Assembly: GCF_024972735.1 (NCBI RefSeq)
Contig: NZ_CP087723.1
Span: 62,001 to 126,000 of the forward strand
DNA from: Halalkaliarchaeum sp. AArc-CO
Lineage (GTDB): Archaea > Halobacteriota > Halobacteria > Halobacteriales > Haloferacaceae
Length of the DNA: 64,000 bases
Direction of reading: 5' to 3'
Positions 15,895 through 24,427 of this stretch are shown piece after piece. Position 1 is the stretch's first letter; every line of letters begins with the position of its first letter. A model generated the notes under the pieces. It worked only from the letters and a program-made list of their open reading frames with translations. It did not search any database and was not told the DNA's origin. Both the position numbers and the translations under genes were made by a program.

Positions 15895-16866
15895 TCAGTA
15901 GAATTCGGACTCGATCCGTTCGTCGAACAGCCGCGCGAGCAGCCGGGTCACCGGACCGCCGGGGTAGGTGGCGTCCGAACCCTGCGAGTCCGACCTCTCA
16001 CTCTCTGCTGGGTCGACGGGGTCGCCGTCGATCGAGGCGACGGGCCAGACTTCCCCGGTCGTGTTTGTGATGAACACCTCGTCGGCCGCGCGAACGTCTG
16101 CCGGCGAGAACGTCCCCTCGTCGACCGGGATTCCCTCTTCGCGGGCCAACTCGAGCACCACCTGGCGGGTGACGCCGGGCAGCACCGGACCCTCGAGGCT
16201 CGGGGTGTGCAGCGCGCGGTCGTCGACGAAGAAGACGTTGCTCGTCGTCCCTTCCGCGACGTTGCCTTCGACGTCACACAGGAGCGCCTCGTCGGCGTCA
16301 GTTCCCCGAAGCGCTAAGCGGGCCAGGATCCCTCCGAGATAGTTGTGCGTCTTCAGATGGGAGGGCATCACGTTCTCTGGGGGGCGCCTGACGTCGACCG
16401 TCCGGAGGGACGCGGGCCCGTCCCACCGCGGCTCACCGCCCCGATCCGGTCGGCCGCCCCGGGGGAGCGGCTTCGCGATGACGACGACCGTCGGATCGAC
16501 CTCCGGATCCGGTGTCAGCTTCCCCGGCTGGACGCCCCTGGTGATCGACAGCCGGACGTACGCCTCCTCGAGGTCGTTGGCCGCGAGCGTCTCGTCGATC
16601 CGGGCGCGCAGGTCCTCGTCGGCGAGACCGTGGTCCAGTTCCAGCGTCTCGCAGGTGTTCGCCAGGCGTTCGGCGTGATCTCCCCACCTGAAGAGGTCGC
16701 CGCCGTAGGCGCGAAGCGTCTCGAACGCCGCGTCACCGTACATAAATCCCCGATCGTTCACCGCGACTGACGCCTCGTCGGCGGAAACGAGTTCTCCGTC
16801 CACGTGGTATGTGAGCGATTCCGGTCCGCCGTCAGTTCGGGTTTCCGCGCTTCTGTCGTCACTCAT
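15895..16866 (-). CDS. pabC: Class IV aminotransferase, probable 4-amino-4-deoxychorismate lyase
   Basis: A PLP enzyme of fold type IV. 323 residues. Seen: VNDRGFMYGDAAFETLRAYG near residue 37, the lysine region PSHLKTHNYLGGILARLAL near 170 (PLP Schiff base), GTTSNVFFVDDRALHTPSLEG near 210 and VLPGVTRQVVLELARE near 228. The fold is shared by branched-chain aminotransferase and D-amino acid aminotransferase; position as the last gene of a pabB-pabA operon, with an eight-base overlap, is the reason for choosing ADC lyase, which releases p-aminobenzoate for folate-type cofactors. Confidence 0.82.
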   Translation of the reverse strand: MSDDRSAETRTDGGPESLTYHVDGELVSADEASVAVNDRGFMYGDAAFETLRAYGGDLFRWGDHAERLANTCETLELDHGLADEDLRARIDETLAANDLEEAYVRLSITRGVQPGKLTPDPEVDPTVVVIAKPLPRGGRPDRGGEPRWDGPASLRTVDVRRPPENVMPSHLKTHNYLGGILARLALRGTDADEALLCDVEGNVAEGTTSNVFFVDDRALHTPSLEGPVLPGVTRQVVLELAREEGIPVDEGTFSPADVRAADEVFITNTTGEVWPVASIDGDPVDPAESERSDSQGSDATYPGGPVTRLLARLFDERIESEFY

Positions 16867-17593
16867 TTTCCCATCTCTCGCAGAGTTTCAGGAAGTTCCA
16901 GATCATCCGTTTACCTCCCTCGGTGAGAATGCTTTCGGGATGGAACTGCACCCCGACGTGGGGTCGGCTTTCGTGTCGGACGCCCATGACGACTTCCCGC
17001 TCGTCGTCCGTTCGGGCCGTCTCGACGAGCCCGTCGGGGAGGTCGGTCCGCTCGACACACAGCGAATGGTACCGACCGACTTCGAACCGCTCGGGGAGCC
17101 CGTCGAACAGCCCCTCGCCGTCGTGGGTTACCGTCGAGGGTTTCCCGTGGACGACGTCGGGCGCGTGTCCCACGGGTGAGCCGTAGGAGGCACACATCGC
17201 CTGGTGGCCGAGACAGACGCCGAAGACCGGACGCGCGAGCGCGTCGAAAAGCGGGATCGAGATCCCCGCCGCAGCCGGCGTTCCCGGCCCCGGCGAGACG
17301 ACCACTCCGTCGGGATCGAGCTCGCGGACCTCCTCGATGTCGACGGCGTCGTTGCGAACGACGATCACCTCCGCCGCGAGTTCGCCGACGTACTGGACCA
17401 GGTTGTACGCAAACGAGTCGTAGTTGTCGACGACCAGCACCGTCGCGTCCACGTCGCGTTCGTCCGGGTCCGGCAGGTACGCGTCCTCGTTTATGGTCTC
17501 GGTCGGTTCCCCGCGGGCCGCGGCGGGAACCGTTCCGTCGCGTTCCGTTCCGTCGCGTTCCGTTGCGGGCCTTTCGGCACTCGGTTCAGTCAT
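16859..17593 (-). CDS. pabA: Glutamine amidotransferase subunit of aminodeoxychorismate/anthranilate synthase
   Basis: It supplies ammonia from glutamine to the chorismate-binding partner. 244 residues. Class I GATase motifs: [14 protein letters not shown] (oxyanion region), the nucleophile Cys in [17 protein letters not shown], and the catalytic His-Glu in [14 protein letters not shown]. The N-terminus carries a 45-residue extension absent from typical PabA/TrpG, with two copies of a short ERDGT-type repeat. Overlaps pabB and the class IV gene by eight bases each, so the three are one operon. Confidence 0.9.
   Translation of the reverse strand: MTEPSAERPATERDGTERDGTVPAAARGEPTETINEDAYLPDPDERDVDATVLVVDNYDSFAYNLVQYVGELAAEVIVVRNDAVDIEEVRELDPDGVVVSPGPGTPAAAGISIPLFDALARPVFGVCLGHQAMCASYGSPVGHAPDVVHGKPSTVTHDGEGLFDGLPERFEVGRYHSLCVERTDLPDGLVETARTDDEREVVMGVRHESRPHVGVQFHPESILTEGGKRMIWNFLKLCERWENE
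17531..17560. repeat. 15-base tandem repeat inside the pabA N-terminal extension
   Basis: Two perfect copies of CGTTCCGTCGCGTTC (17531-17545 and 17546-17560), in frame with pabA, giving the repeated ERDGT residues. The repeat keeps frame because the unit is a multiple of three. Confidence 0.8.
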
Positions 17594-19217
17594 CGCTCAC
17601 CTCCGGCTCGTCGACGCGCATCCGGCCGGCCGCGAGCGCCTCGTCGATCGCGGTCACGAGAGCCCGTCCCTTCGCCAGCGTCTCCTCGTACTCGAAGTCG
17701 GGATCCGAATCGTGGACGATCCCCGCGCCGACCCGGAGGTGATACTCGTCTCGCCACCGCGTCAGCGTCCGGATCACGATGTTGCTCGTCGCGGTTCCGT
17801 CGAAGCCGGCGACGAACATCGAGCCGGTGTAGGGCCCCCGACGGGTCTTCTCCACCTCGTCGATGATCTCCATTGTCCGGGGTTTGGGGGCGCCGGTGAT
17901 CGTTCCGCCCGGGAACGTCGCGCCGAGGGCGTCTGCGAGATCGACGTCCGGGCGGGCGGTTCCGTCCACGAGTGACACCAGATGCATCACCTCCGAATAG
18001 CGATCGACTCTGCGGTACTCGGACACCTCCACGGTGCCGTACTCGCAGACTTTCCCGAGGTCGTTGCGCTCCAGGTCGACGAGCATCGCGTGTTCGGCGC
18101 GTTCCTTCTCGTCGACGAGGAGGTCGCGTTCGAAGTCGTCGTCCTCCTCGAGTGTGTCACCCCGCGGGCGTGTCCCTGCGATCGGTTCGGTCACCAGCCG
18201 GCGCCCGTCGCGGTGCAACAGCAGCTCGGGCGAGGCGCTCACGAGATCGACGCCGAGCGTCTCCTCTGGTCTGTCCACGTCACCTTCCCTTCCCGTTTTC
18301 CGGTCACGGGCGAACTCCAGCAGCCCGGAGTACGGGGCGGGATTCACCTCCCGGAGGGCGTCGTACGCCTCGACGGGATGGACCGCCGCCGGGGCGACCA
18401 GCCGCTGGGAGATGTTGGCCTGGAACGTGTCGCCGTCGCGGATGTACCCTTTGACCTGTCGGACCCGGTCGGCGAACGCTTCACGTCCGCAGTCGCTTTC
18501 GAACCTGGCCTCGGTCGCGTCGACCGGGGCGGGGCCGACGTCGGGTTCGCCATCGAGCGCCCGTTCGGCAAGATCTCTCGCGCGTTCGATCGCGTCGTCG
18601 TAAACGGCGTCGAGATCGTCGGAGGTAGTCTCGGCGGAGGGGTCGGCGCCGGTATCCTCGATCGTCGGACACGCCGTGACGTGGAGCGTGACGTCTCCCT
18701 CGTTGGGTTCCTTCCAGGCCGCCAGCCGGTCGAACAGTGCCGCCTGGAGTCGGGGGAGGCCTCTCTCGTCGTCGGTTTCGTCCGGCAGCGTTTCCAGCTC
18801 GCGGGCGACGTCGTACGAGAGCCAGCCGACGACGCCGCAGGGGTACGGCACCGAACAGTCCCCTCGGACGAGCGCTCCGTCGTCGAGAACGCCGGAAAGC
18901 GCCGACAGCGTCGGCGACGGGCGGCGATAGTCGGTGTACGTCTCCGCTTCGGCGTCCGCGGCGAGATCCGGATCCGCGACGACGGCGTCGGGACCGACGG
19001 TCAGTCGCTCGGCCGGATCGACGCCGAAGTAGCCCCAGCCGGACTGACCACCGGTCGTCTCGAGATAGATCCCTCCCGGGCCGTCGCGGGCGCGCCGGTA
19101 CGCCTCGTAGGGATCCGGTACGGTCACCCGGAGCTCCACCGGGACCCGTGCGCCGGGCGGGGCGTCTTCAGCCGTCGCGCGGAACGCGGCTCGGTCGGTT
19201 TCCACGGCGATGCGCAT
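17586..19217 (-). CDS. pabB: Chorismate-binding subunit (aminodeoxychorismate synthase component I / anthranilate synthase-like)
   Basis: It converts chorismate plus ammonia to aminodeoxychorismate (or anthranilate). 543 residues. Seen: [18 protein letters not shown] near residue 130, [12 protein letters not shown] near 268, [19 protein letters not shown] near 325-343, [17 protein letters not shown] near 440 and [21 protein letters not shown] near 503. The substrate loop is PIAGTRPRG; Ala after PI is typical of anthranilate synthase TrpE, while classical PabB has Lys. Operon with a pabC-like gene argues for the p-aminobenzoate role. Confidence 0.85.
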   Translation of the reverse strand: MRIAVETDRAAFRATAEDAPPGARVPVELRVTVPDPYEAYRRARDGPGGIYLETTGGQSGWGYFGVDPAERLTVGPDAVVADPDLAADAEAETYTDYRRPSPTLSALSGVLDDGALVRGDCSVPYPCGVVGWLSYDVARELETLPDETDDERGLPRLQAALFDRLAAWKEPNEGDVTLHVTACPTIEDTGADPSAETTSDDLDAVYDDAIERARDLAERALDGEPDVGPAPVDATEARFESDCGREAFADRVRQVKGYIRDGDTFQANISQRLVAPAAVHPVEAYDALREVNPAPYSGLLEFARDRKTGREGDVDRPEETLGVDLVSASPELLLHRDGRRLVTEPIAGTRPRGDTLEEDDDFERDLLVDEKERAEHAMLVDLERNDLGKVCEYGTVEVSEYRRVDRYSEVMHLVSLVDGTARPDVDLADALGATFPGGTITGAPKPRTMEIIDEVEKTRRGPYTGSMFVAGFDGTATSNIVIRTLTRWRDEYHLRVGAGIVHDSDPDFEYEETLAKGRALVTAIDEALAAGRMRVDEPEVSDD

Positions 19218-19296
19218 GGCTATCCGTTGTCTCCGGCCGGGGAAAAGATTGCGACAGGCGGCCGAAGTGTGTTGACTTGTTGTAACCTCCGAGCAA

Positions 19297-19305
19297 GGTT
19301 TATGT
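19297..19305 (+). promoter_or_regulatory. TATA box of the MarR-like gene
   Basis: GGTTTATGT centred about 27 bases before the ATG at 19328, fitting a leaderless start at the first of two adjacent ATGs. Confidence 0.6.
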
Positions 19306-19327
19306 CTCAGTACCGTTTCGATTCGTA

Positions 19328-19621
19328 ATGATGGCTGGAACCGACACGGAGGGTCTCGAGGATCTTCCCCCGAGCGCCAAACTGGTGTTCAAGGTGCTCG
19401 AATACAACGGCTCGTTGACACAGAAGGGGATCGTCGAGGAATCGATGCTCTCCGCCCGGACGGTACGGTACGCGCTCGAACGGCTCGAAGACATCGGTGT
19501 CGTGGACGAGGACGTCTACTTCGCGGACGCCCGACAGAACCTCTATCAGTTGAACGGGGCGGCCGCGGAGTTCACCGGCGACGACCCCGAAAGCGACGCC
19601 TGCACGGCGGACGCGGACTAA
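19328..19621 (+). CDS. MarR-like winged helix regulator
   Basis: 97 residues. Winged helix: [17 protein letters not shown], helix-turn-helix [20 protein letters not shown] and [20 protein letters not shown] (wing). Short C-terminal acidic tail with one Cys. No ligand-binding part, so it may sense by partner or be constitutive. Followed closely by the EMC6-like and ABCE1 genes on the same strand. Two adjacent ATGs; the first is at the leaderless distance from the TATA box. Confidence 0.8.
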   Translation: MMAGTDTEGLEDLPPSAKLVFKVLEYNGSLTQKGIVEESMLSARTVRYALERLEDIGVVDEDVYFADARQNLYQLNGAAAEFTGDDPESDACTADAD

Positions 19622-19659
19622 ACGAACGGCTTTTCCCGGCGGCTACCGCACTCACCAGT

Positions 19660-19974
19660 ATGGCAACCGAGACGTCGTCCAGGTTCTCCGACCACACGCG
19701 AGGGGTGACGGTCACGACGGTCGCGTGTCTGGCGGGCATCGCGTCCGCGATCGCCGCCGCGTACCTGTTCGGAACAACGCCGGACGCTGCACAGAACACG
19801 TACGCCGTCGTCGTGATGGCGGGGTTCGTGTTGATCCAGTTCCCGGTGCTCAAGCTCATCGGGATCGACGTATCGGAGTTCGGTGTGAAGGACAACCTCT
19901 ACGTCACGTTCATGACCTTCACGCTGTGGTTCATCACGTACACCGTTCTTCTCACCTCGGAAGTGACGCTGTAG
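19660..19974 (+). CDS. EMC6-like archaeal membrane protein
   Basis: 104 residues with three hydrophobic helices: VTVTTVACLAGIASAIAAAY (residues 16-36), AVVVMAGFVLIQFPVLKLIG (50-70) and YVTFMTFTLWFITYTVLLTS (80-100). The pattern, including the polar FGVKDNLYV before the last helix, matches the archaeal EMC6-like family related to a subunit of the eukaryotic ER membrane insertase. It ends one base before the ABCE1 start, so the two are almost certainly co-transcribed. Confidence 0.75.
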   Translation: MATETSSRFSDHTRGVTVTTVACLAGIASAIAAAYLFGTTPDAAQNTYAVVVMAGFVLIQFPVLKLIGIDVSEFGVKDNLYVTFMTFTLWFITYTVLLTSEVTL

Positions 19975-19975
19975 T

Positions 19976-21787
19976 ATGGCCGACGACAGCATCGCGGTCG
20001 TGGACCTGGATCGCTGTCAGCCGGACCGGTGCAACTACGAGTGCTCGAACTACTGCCCGCCGAACCGCACCGGAAAGGAGTGTATCACGGTCCGCGGCGA
20101 GGACACCGAAGAGGGGGATCCCGATCAGATCCGTATCTCCGAGGAGATCTGTCTGGGGGAGACCTGCGGCATCTGCGTTCAGAAGTGCCCGTTCGACGCG
20201 ATCGAGATCCGCAACCTCCCCTCCGAGCTCTCGGACGATCCGATCCACCGGTACGGTGAAAACGCGTTCGCCCTGTACGGGTTGCCCCTCCCCGAACCGG
20301 GTCGGGTGACCGGGATCCTCGGCCCGAACGGGATCGGGAAGTCGACTGCGGTCCACGCGCTGGCCGGCGAACTCGTCCCGAACCTCGGCGACCACCTCGC
20401 CGATCCCGAGTGGGAGCGAGTGCTCGATCGGTTCCGGGGGACGGAGCTGCAGAACTACCTCGAACGGCTCATCGACGGGGACGTGACCGTTTCGCGGAAG
20501 CCGCAGTACGTCGACCGGATCCCGGACCAGTTTTCGGGACGGACCCGCGAGCTGCTCGAACGAACCGACGAGCGGGGCGATCTCGATCGGCTCGTCGATC
20601 GGCTCGGCATCGAGCCGGTGATGGACCAGCCGATCGAATCCATCTCCGGCGGCGAGCTCCAGCGGGTGGCGATTGCGGCGGCACTGGCCCGCGAGGCGGA
20701 TTTCTACTTCCTCGACGAGATCACGCCGTACCTCGACATCAGCCAGCGGATGACCGTCGCCCGGCTGATCCAGGAGCTGGCCGAGGAAGAGAACCGGTCG
20801 ATGCTCGTGGTCGAACACGACCTGGCGATCCTCGATCTGCTCGCCGACTCGTTGCACGTCGCGTACGGACAGCCCGGCGCGTTCGGCGTCATCACCGATC
20901 CCAAATCCGTTCGAAACGGAATCAACGAGTACCTGAAAGGCTACCTCGAAAACGAGAACATGCGGATCCGCCCCTCCCGGATCGAGTTCGAGGAGCACGC
21001 TCCCCGAACGGGGACGACCGGGAACCCGCTCGTGGAGTATCCCGACCTGTACAAGTCCTACGGCGAGGGCGAGTTCGAACTGACCGTCGAGGGCGGGACC
21101 GTCTACGAGTCGGAGGTGCTGGGCATCGTCGGTCCGAACGGGATCGGGAAGTCGACGCTGGCGAAGCTGTTCGCTGGGCGGCTCGAACCCGACGAGGGCG
21201 ATCTCGACTTCCGGCTCGACATCGCCTACAAGCCGCAGTACGTCGAGATCGATCAGCCGATGCGGGTCGACGCGTTCCTCTCGTCGATCACCGACGACTT
21301 CGGAACCTCTTTCTGGAACACGGAAATCGCTCAACCACTCCAGCTCGAACGGATCATGGAGCAGAACCTCACCGACCTCTCGGGCGGGGAGCGCCAGCGG
21401 GTGGCGATCGCGGCGTGTCTCTCCGAGGACGCCGACCTCTACCTGATGGACGAGCCGTCGGCACATCTCGACGTCGATCAGCGGGTGCAGGCGACGTCGG
21501 CGATCCGGCGGTACGCCGAGAACCACGACGCGACGGTGATGGTGATCGACCACGACATCTACATGATTGACCTCCTTTCGGATCGACTGATGGTGTTCGA
21601 CGGAGAGCCCGCCGCCCGGGGGCACGCCTCGAAGCCCCAGGAGATGCGGGCGGGAATGAACGATTTCCTCTCGGACCTGTCGGTCACGTTCCGGCGCGAC
21701 GAGCGTACGGGTCGGCCCCGCATCAACAAGCCCGGTTCCCAGAAGGACCAGCAGCAAAAGCGGGACGGCGAGTACTACTACGCCTGA
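19976..21787 (+). CDS. Ribosome recycling ATPase ABCE1 (Rli1)
   Basis: It splits ribosomes into subunits after termination. 603 residues. N-terminal Fe-S domain with two Cys clusters (CQPDRCNYECSNYCP ... KEC and CLGETCGICVQKCPF). Two ABC domains: first Walker A GPNGIGKST near residue 117, signature ISGGELQRVAIA and Walker B FYFLDEITPYLD; second Walker A again GPNGIGKST near 385, signature LSGGERQRVAIA and LYLMDEPSAHLD. Both hinge regions present. Usual length. Poly-T follows the stop. Confidence 0.97.
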   Translation: MADDSIAVVDLDRCQPDRCNYECSNYCPPNRTGKECITVRGEDTEEGDPDQIRISEEICLGETCGICVQKCPFDAIEIRNLPSELSDDPIHRYGENAFALYGLPLPEPGRVTGILGPNGIGKSTAVHALAGELVPNLGDHLADPEWERVLDRFRGTELQNYLERLIDGDVTVSRKPQYVDRIPDQFSGRTRELLERTDERGDLDRLVDRLGIEPVMDQPIESISGGELQRVAIAAALAREADFYFLDEITPYLDISQRMTVARLIQELAEEENRSMLVVEHDLAILDLLADSLHVAYGQPGAFGVITDPKSVRNGINEYLKGYLENENMRIRPSRIEFEEHAPRTGTTGNPLVEYPDLYKSYGEGEFELTVEGGTVYESEVLGIVGPNGIGKSTLAKLFAGRLEPDEGDLDFRLDIAYKPQYVEIDQPMRVDAFLSSITDDFGTSFWNTEIAQPLQLERIMEQNLTDLSGGERQRVAIAACLSEDADLYLMDEPSAHLDVDQRVQATSAIRRYAENHDATVMVIDHDIYMIDLLSDRLMVFDGEPAARGHASKPQEMRAGMNDFLSDLSVTFRRDERTGRPRINKPGSQKDQQQKRDGEYYYA

Positions 21788-21796
21788 CCACCGACC

Positions 21797-21803
21797 TTTT
21801 TTA
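21797..21803 (+). terminator. Oligo-T terminator after ABCE1
   Basis: CTTTTTT directly after the stop, followed by a perfect 14-bp hairpin at 21815-21854; archaeal termination commonly occurs at such T runs. Confidence 0.5.
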
Positions 21804-21820
21804 ACGGGGGCCTCGGAGCG

Positions 21821-21848
21821 CGAGGTTCTCGCATTCGCTCGAACCTCG
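21821..21848. repeat. 28-base palindromic repeat, copy 1
   Basis: CGAGGTTC arm, a 12-base loop TCGCATTCGCTC and GAACCTCG arm. In this copy the flanks extend the perfect stem to 14 bp (GGAGCGCGAGGTTC). An identical 28-base copy is at 22069-22096. Likely a dispersed haloarchaeal intergenic palindrome. Confidence 0.8.
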
Positions 21849-21954
21849 CGCTCCTCGACCCCCGCCAAAAAAGCTCTCGCGCAAATCCGCCGGATTTGCT
21901 GGATGCCACGGAGCTCCGCTCCGTGAGCAGACCAAAAAAGCCGATAGCTCGGGC

Positions 21955-22035
21955 CTCCGCCCCTCGCTATCGGTCCCCTCCGCCCCTCGCTATCGGTCCC
22001 CTCCGCCCCTCGCTATCGGTCCCCTCCGCCCCTCG
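21955..22035. repeat. 23-base tandem repeat, three copies and a part
   Basis: Unit CTCCGCCCCTCGCTATCGGT plus CCC repeats exactly at 21955-21977, 21978-22000 and 22001-22023, with a 12-base partial copy to 22035. There are no spacers, so it is not CRISPR. Confidence 0.85.
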
Positions 22036-22068
22036 TTCACGGCTCTCTCCGCTCACCGTTCGCGTCTC

Positions 22069-22096
22069 CGAGGTTCTCGCATTCGCTCGAACCTCG
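22069..22096. repeat. 28-base palindromic repeat, copy 2
   Basis: Identical to 21821-21848, lying just downstream of the DMT transporter stop (22109, minus strand), where it could form that gene's 3' hairpin. Confidence 0.8.
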
Positions 22097-22108
22097 CTAT
22101 GCTCGCGG

Positions 22109-23038
22109 TCACCGAACCGACGACAGGTCGAAATTCGCGATCCGTCGGAACCGGTCGTGTTTCACGAGCGCGAACCCGCCGAAGATCGTCACCAGTCCGC
22201 CCATCGTCGTGGGATCGATCAGCGACCCCAGCAACGCCCAGGAGATCGCGGTCGTCGGGACGGGTTGCGCGTAGATGACGAGGTTCAACTCCGAAGGGCC
22301 GACCCGATTCAGCAGGTAAAAGTACAGGAGGTAGGCGACGACGCTGGATCCGAGAGCGAGATACACGAGTGCGACGATCAGTGACGGGGTCCACGTGACG
22401 GCCGTCGATTCACTACTCAAGAGGCTGGCACCGTGCAGCAGGACGGCACCGACCAGCATCGCCCACGCCTGCATCGAGCGGATCGGTATCGCCGGATCCA
22501 GCGGCCGCATCCCCACGGTTCCCAGGGCCATCGACGCTGCTGCCACGAGGAGGAGCCCCACGCCGAACAGCGAGACGTCGGCGACGTGACCGGGTGAGGG
22601 CGAAACCACGATCACGACGCCGACGAACCCGAGCGCGACCCCCGAATACTGGATCGCCGAGAGGCGCTCGTCGGGGAAGACCGACGACGCGAACGTCACG
22701 GTGAGGACGGGAACGAGACTGACGACGACGGCGGCGACCGCGCCGGAGACGTACTGCTGGCCGAGATACAGGAACGCGTGGTGTGCGCCGATGAGAAGCG
22801 CACCCCCGACGAGGACTGCGAGCACGCTGTCGGCGTCACGCGGTACCCACTTGTCGGTCGTCGCCACCGCGTACGCCAGCAGCACGATCCCGGCGATGTC
22901 GTATCGAAGCGCCGCAAACAGCAACGGCGACACGTGTGGGAGGCCGATCTCGATTGCGACGAACGAACTTCCCCACAGTATCGCAAGTGCTCCGAATGCA
23001 ACCGGGATGACTGGTATTTTTCTCCAACTCGCAGCCAT
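22109..23038 (-). CDS. DMT superfamily (EamA) transporter
   Basis: 309 residues with about ten hydrophobic segments in two EamA repeats. First repeat begins PVAFGALAILWGSSFVAIE and ends AVVVSLVPVLTVTFASSVF; the second starts near LLVAAASMALGTVGM and contains YLYFYLLNRVGPSELNLV with the conserved P-V pattern of the last repeat. Members export amino acids, metabolites or drugs; the substrate cannot be read from sequence. Divergent from an Lrp regulator, which may control it. Confidence 0.88.
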   Translation of the reverse strand: MAASWRKIPVIPVAFGALAILWGSSFVAIEIGLPHVSPLLFAALRYDIAGIVLLAYAVATTDKWVPRDADSVLAVLVGGALLIGAHHAFLYLGQQYVSGAVAAVVVSLVPVLTVTFASSVFPDERLSAIQYSGVALGFVGVVIVVSPSPGHVADVSLFGVGLLLVAAASMALGTVGMRPLDPAIPIRSMQAWAMLVGAVLLHGASLLSSESTAVTWTPSLIVALVYLALGSSVVAYLLYFYLLNRVGPSELNLVIYAQPVPTTAISWALLGSLIDPTTMGGLVTIFGGFALVKHDRFRRIANFDLSSVR

Positions 23039-23077
23039 ACTTATTGGATGTAGTTCGATACAACCCGGTGACGATAT

Positions 23078-23091
23078 TATAGTTTACTATA
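23078..23091. promoter_or_regulatory. Palindromic operator candidate between DMT and Lrp genes
   Basis: TATAGTTTACTATA: 5-base arms TATAG/CTATA around TTTA in the AT-rich 166-base divergent spacer. It lies about 40 bases upstream of the DMT start and so could also include its TATA element. Confidence 0.4.
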
Positions 23092-23204
23092 GGATATTCG
23101 GGTATTTTCGGTGTGGTTTCCATTTTTTCTATCTTGGTTGAATGAGATTCTAGTACACTTCGGAGCAGCAATAGATAATTGAGGATTCGGCTATACGGGC
23201 CAGT

Positions 23205-23687
23205 ATGGACGAGCGCGACGTACGACTCCTCAAGGCGATCGCCGACCTCGGGACGGGCAGCCCGGAGAGGCTCAACGAGGAGACTGAAATCCCCGTCTCG
23301 ACTATTCACTACCGGCTCAAGCGGCTCCGCGAGCAAGGGATCATCGAGAACGACTGCTACGACTTCGATCTGGACGAACTCGGCCTCGGGGTGACTGTGA
23401 TCGTGGAGGTGTTAGCCCCGTACGGGGACGATTACGATGACCTGGCGGAGACGATCCTCGGCATCGAGGGCGTCACCAACATGTACTTCATGCTCGGGGA
23501 GATGGACTTCGTCCTCATCGCCCGCCTCAGCGACGCCGACGAGGTCGAGCGACTGGTGAAAGATCTCAACGCCGTCCCGGCGGTCGAACGAACCTTCTCC
23601 AAACTCGTTATCGACACCCACCGGGAGGACGCGCGAGCCCTCGGCAGCTACAGTCTCGAAACGCTCGAGGCAGAGCTCGTCGACTGA
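23205..23687 (+). CDS. Lrp/AsnC family transcriptional regulator
   Basis: 160 residues. N-terminal helix-turn-helix (MDERDVRLLKAIADLGTGSP, EETEIPVSTIHYRLKRLREQG) and C-terminal RAM/AsnC effector domain (about 65-150) with LGVTVIVEVLAPYGDDY, ILGIEGVTNMYFMLGEMDFV and the FSKLVIDTHRED strand. Lrp proteins bind amino acids and form octamers. Divergent from a DMT exporter, a common arrangement for an amino-acid-responsive exporter. GATAATT near -28 suggests a leaderless message. Confidence 0.9.
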   Translation: MDERDVRLLKAIADLGTGSPERLNEETEIPVSTIHYRLKRLREQGIIENDCYDFDLDELGLGVTVIVEVLAPYGDDYDDLAETILGIEGVTNMYFMLGEMDFVLIARLSDADEVERLVKDLNAVPAVERTFSKLVIDTHREDARALGSYSLETLEAELVD

Positions 23688-23729
23688 GACACACTCGAGG
23701 AGGGACGGGGGTCGGCGGAGGTCGGGTCC

Positions 23730-24305
23730 TCACGCCAGGAGCGTTTCGAACCAGAGAAACAGCGCCGCAAGGATCGACTGGAACGACAGCGTTCCGATCG
23801 CCGAGAGGACGACGAACTTCTGTCCGGACATGTCCGAGAGGCCGGCCGGGACCGTGAGCATCCCACGGGTGAAAAGCAGGGTGTTGCTCACGGGGATCAC
23901 GACCGGGCCCCACCGGTCGAACCAGCCGTCGAACCGATCGAGCGTCGACTCGGAGATCCGGAACCAGCGCTTCTGCAACAGGTACTCCCGGCCGCCGTGG
24001 TGAGCGACTCGAAACAGCGCGTACTGACCGATCGTCGCCCCGACGACGGCGACGGTCAACACTGCCGCGACGTCCTCGGGGGCCGTCCCGATCAACAGGA
24101 GGGCGCTGGGAACGACGAGTTCGCTGGGCATGAAGTACATCAGCATCGCCCCTTCGAGAACGAACACCCCCAGGAGGACCACGAGCGCCCACTCGGAGTC
24201 GAGCCACGCACGGAGCCACGGTGGCACCTCCGCGAGCTGGAGGGGGGCGATCGCGTACTCGAGGGCGACGACCGACGCCAGTCCGGGACTCATCGATACG
24301 AGCAT
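23730..24305 (-). CDS. DedA/VTT family membrane protein
   Basis: 191 residues from the ATG at 24305; an ATG at 24293 is equally possible. Seen: LVVLLGVFVLEGAMLMYFMP (helix), the SELVVPSALLLIG motif, VAVVGATIGQYALFRVAHHGGREYLLQK with the DedA-type Gly-rich turn, and a WGPVVIPVSNTLLFTRGMLT re-entrant-like segment. Members act in phospholipid flipping or membrane homeostasis. Divergent from hemB. Confidence 0.82.
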   Translation of the reverse strand: MLVSMSPGLASVVALEYAIAPLQLAEVPPWLRAWLDSEWALVVLLGVFVLEGAMLMYFMPSELVVPSALLLIGTAPEDVAAVLTVAVVGATIGQYALFRVAHHGGREYLLQKRWFRISESTLDRFDGWFDRWGPVVIPVSNTLLFTRGMLTVPAGLSDMSGQKFVVLSAIGTLSFQSILAALFLWFETLLA

Positions 24306-24396
24306 ACTGAACTGCCCGTAATGGGTCTTGCGTTCCGATCGCCCGACCGTACGGGGTGGGCGACTGTCCGCGGCGTACCCAGCGCCGAACCGGGGG

Positions 24397-24405
24397 CGTT
24401 TTTGC
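24397..24405 (+). promoter_or_regulatory. TATA-like box of hemB
   Basis: CGTTTTTGC centred about 27 bases upstream of the ATG at 24428, favouring this ATG over the upstream in-frame one at 24356. Confidence 0.5.
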
Positions 24406-24427
24406 CGCCGCGGGGCGAACCGAGGGT

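Larger units (their letters stand above)
21788..22108. repeat. Repeat-rich noncoding region between ABCE1 and DMT transporter
   Basis: A 321-base stretch with no convincing gene. It holds a hairpin (21815-21828 with 21841-21854), a palindromic element around GCAAATCCG/CGGATTTGC (21881-21899), a second around CACGGAG/CTCCGTG (21908-21926), a 23-base tandem repeat (21955-22035), and a second copy of the hairpin core (22069-22096). Translations of this stretch are low-complexity and are not reported as genes. Confidence 0.7.

Noticed and set aside
19952-21868. Open frame of about 638 codons on the minus strand
   Set aside because: It mirrors ABCE1, a certain gene, and shows no domain of its own.
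21955-22035. CRISPR-like array
   Set aside because: Direct copies with no unique spacers between them; same for 62019-62093.
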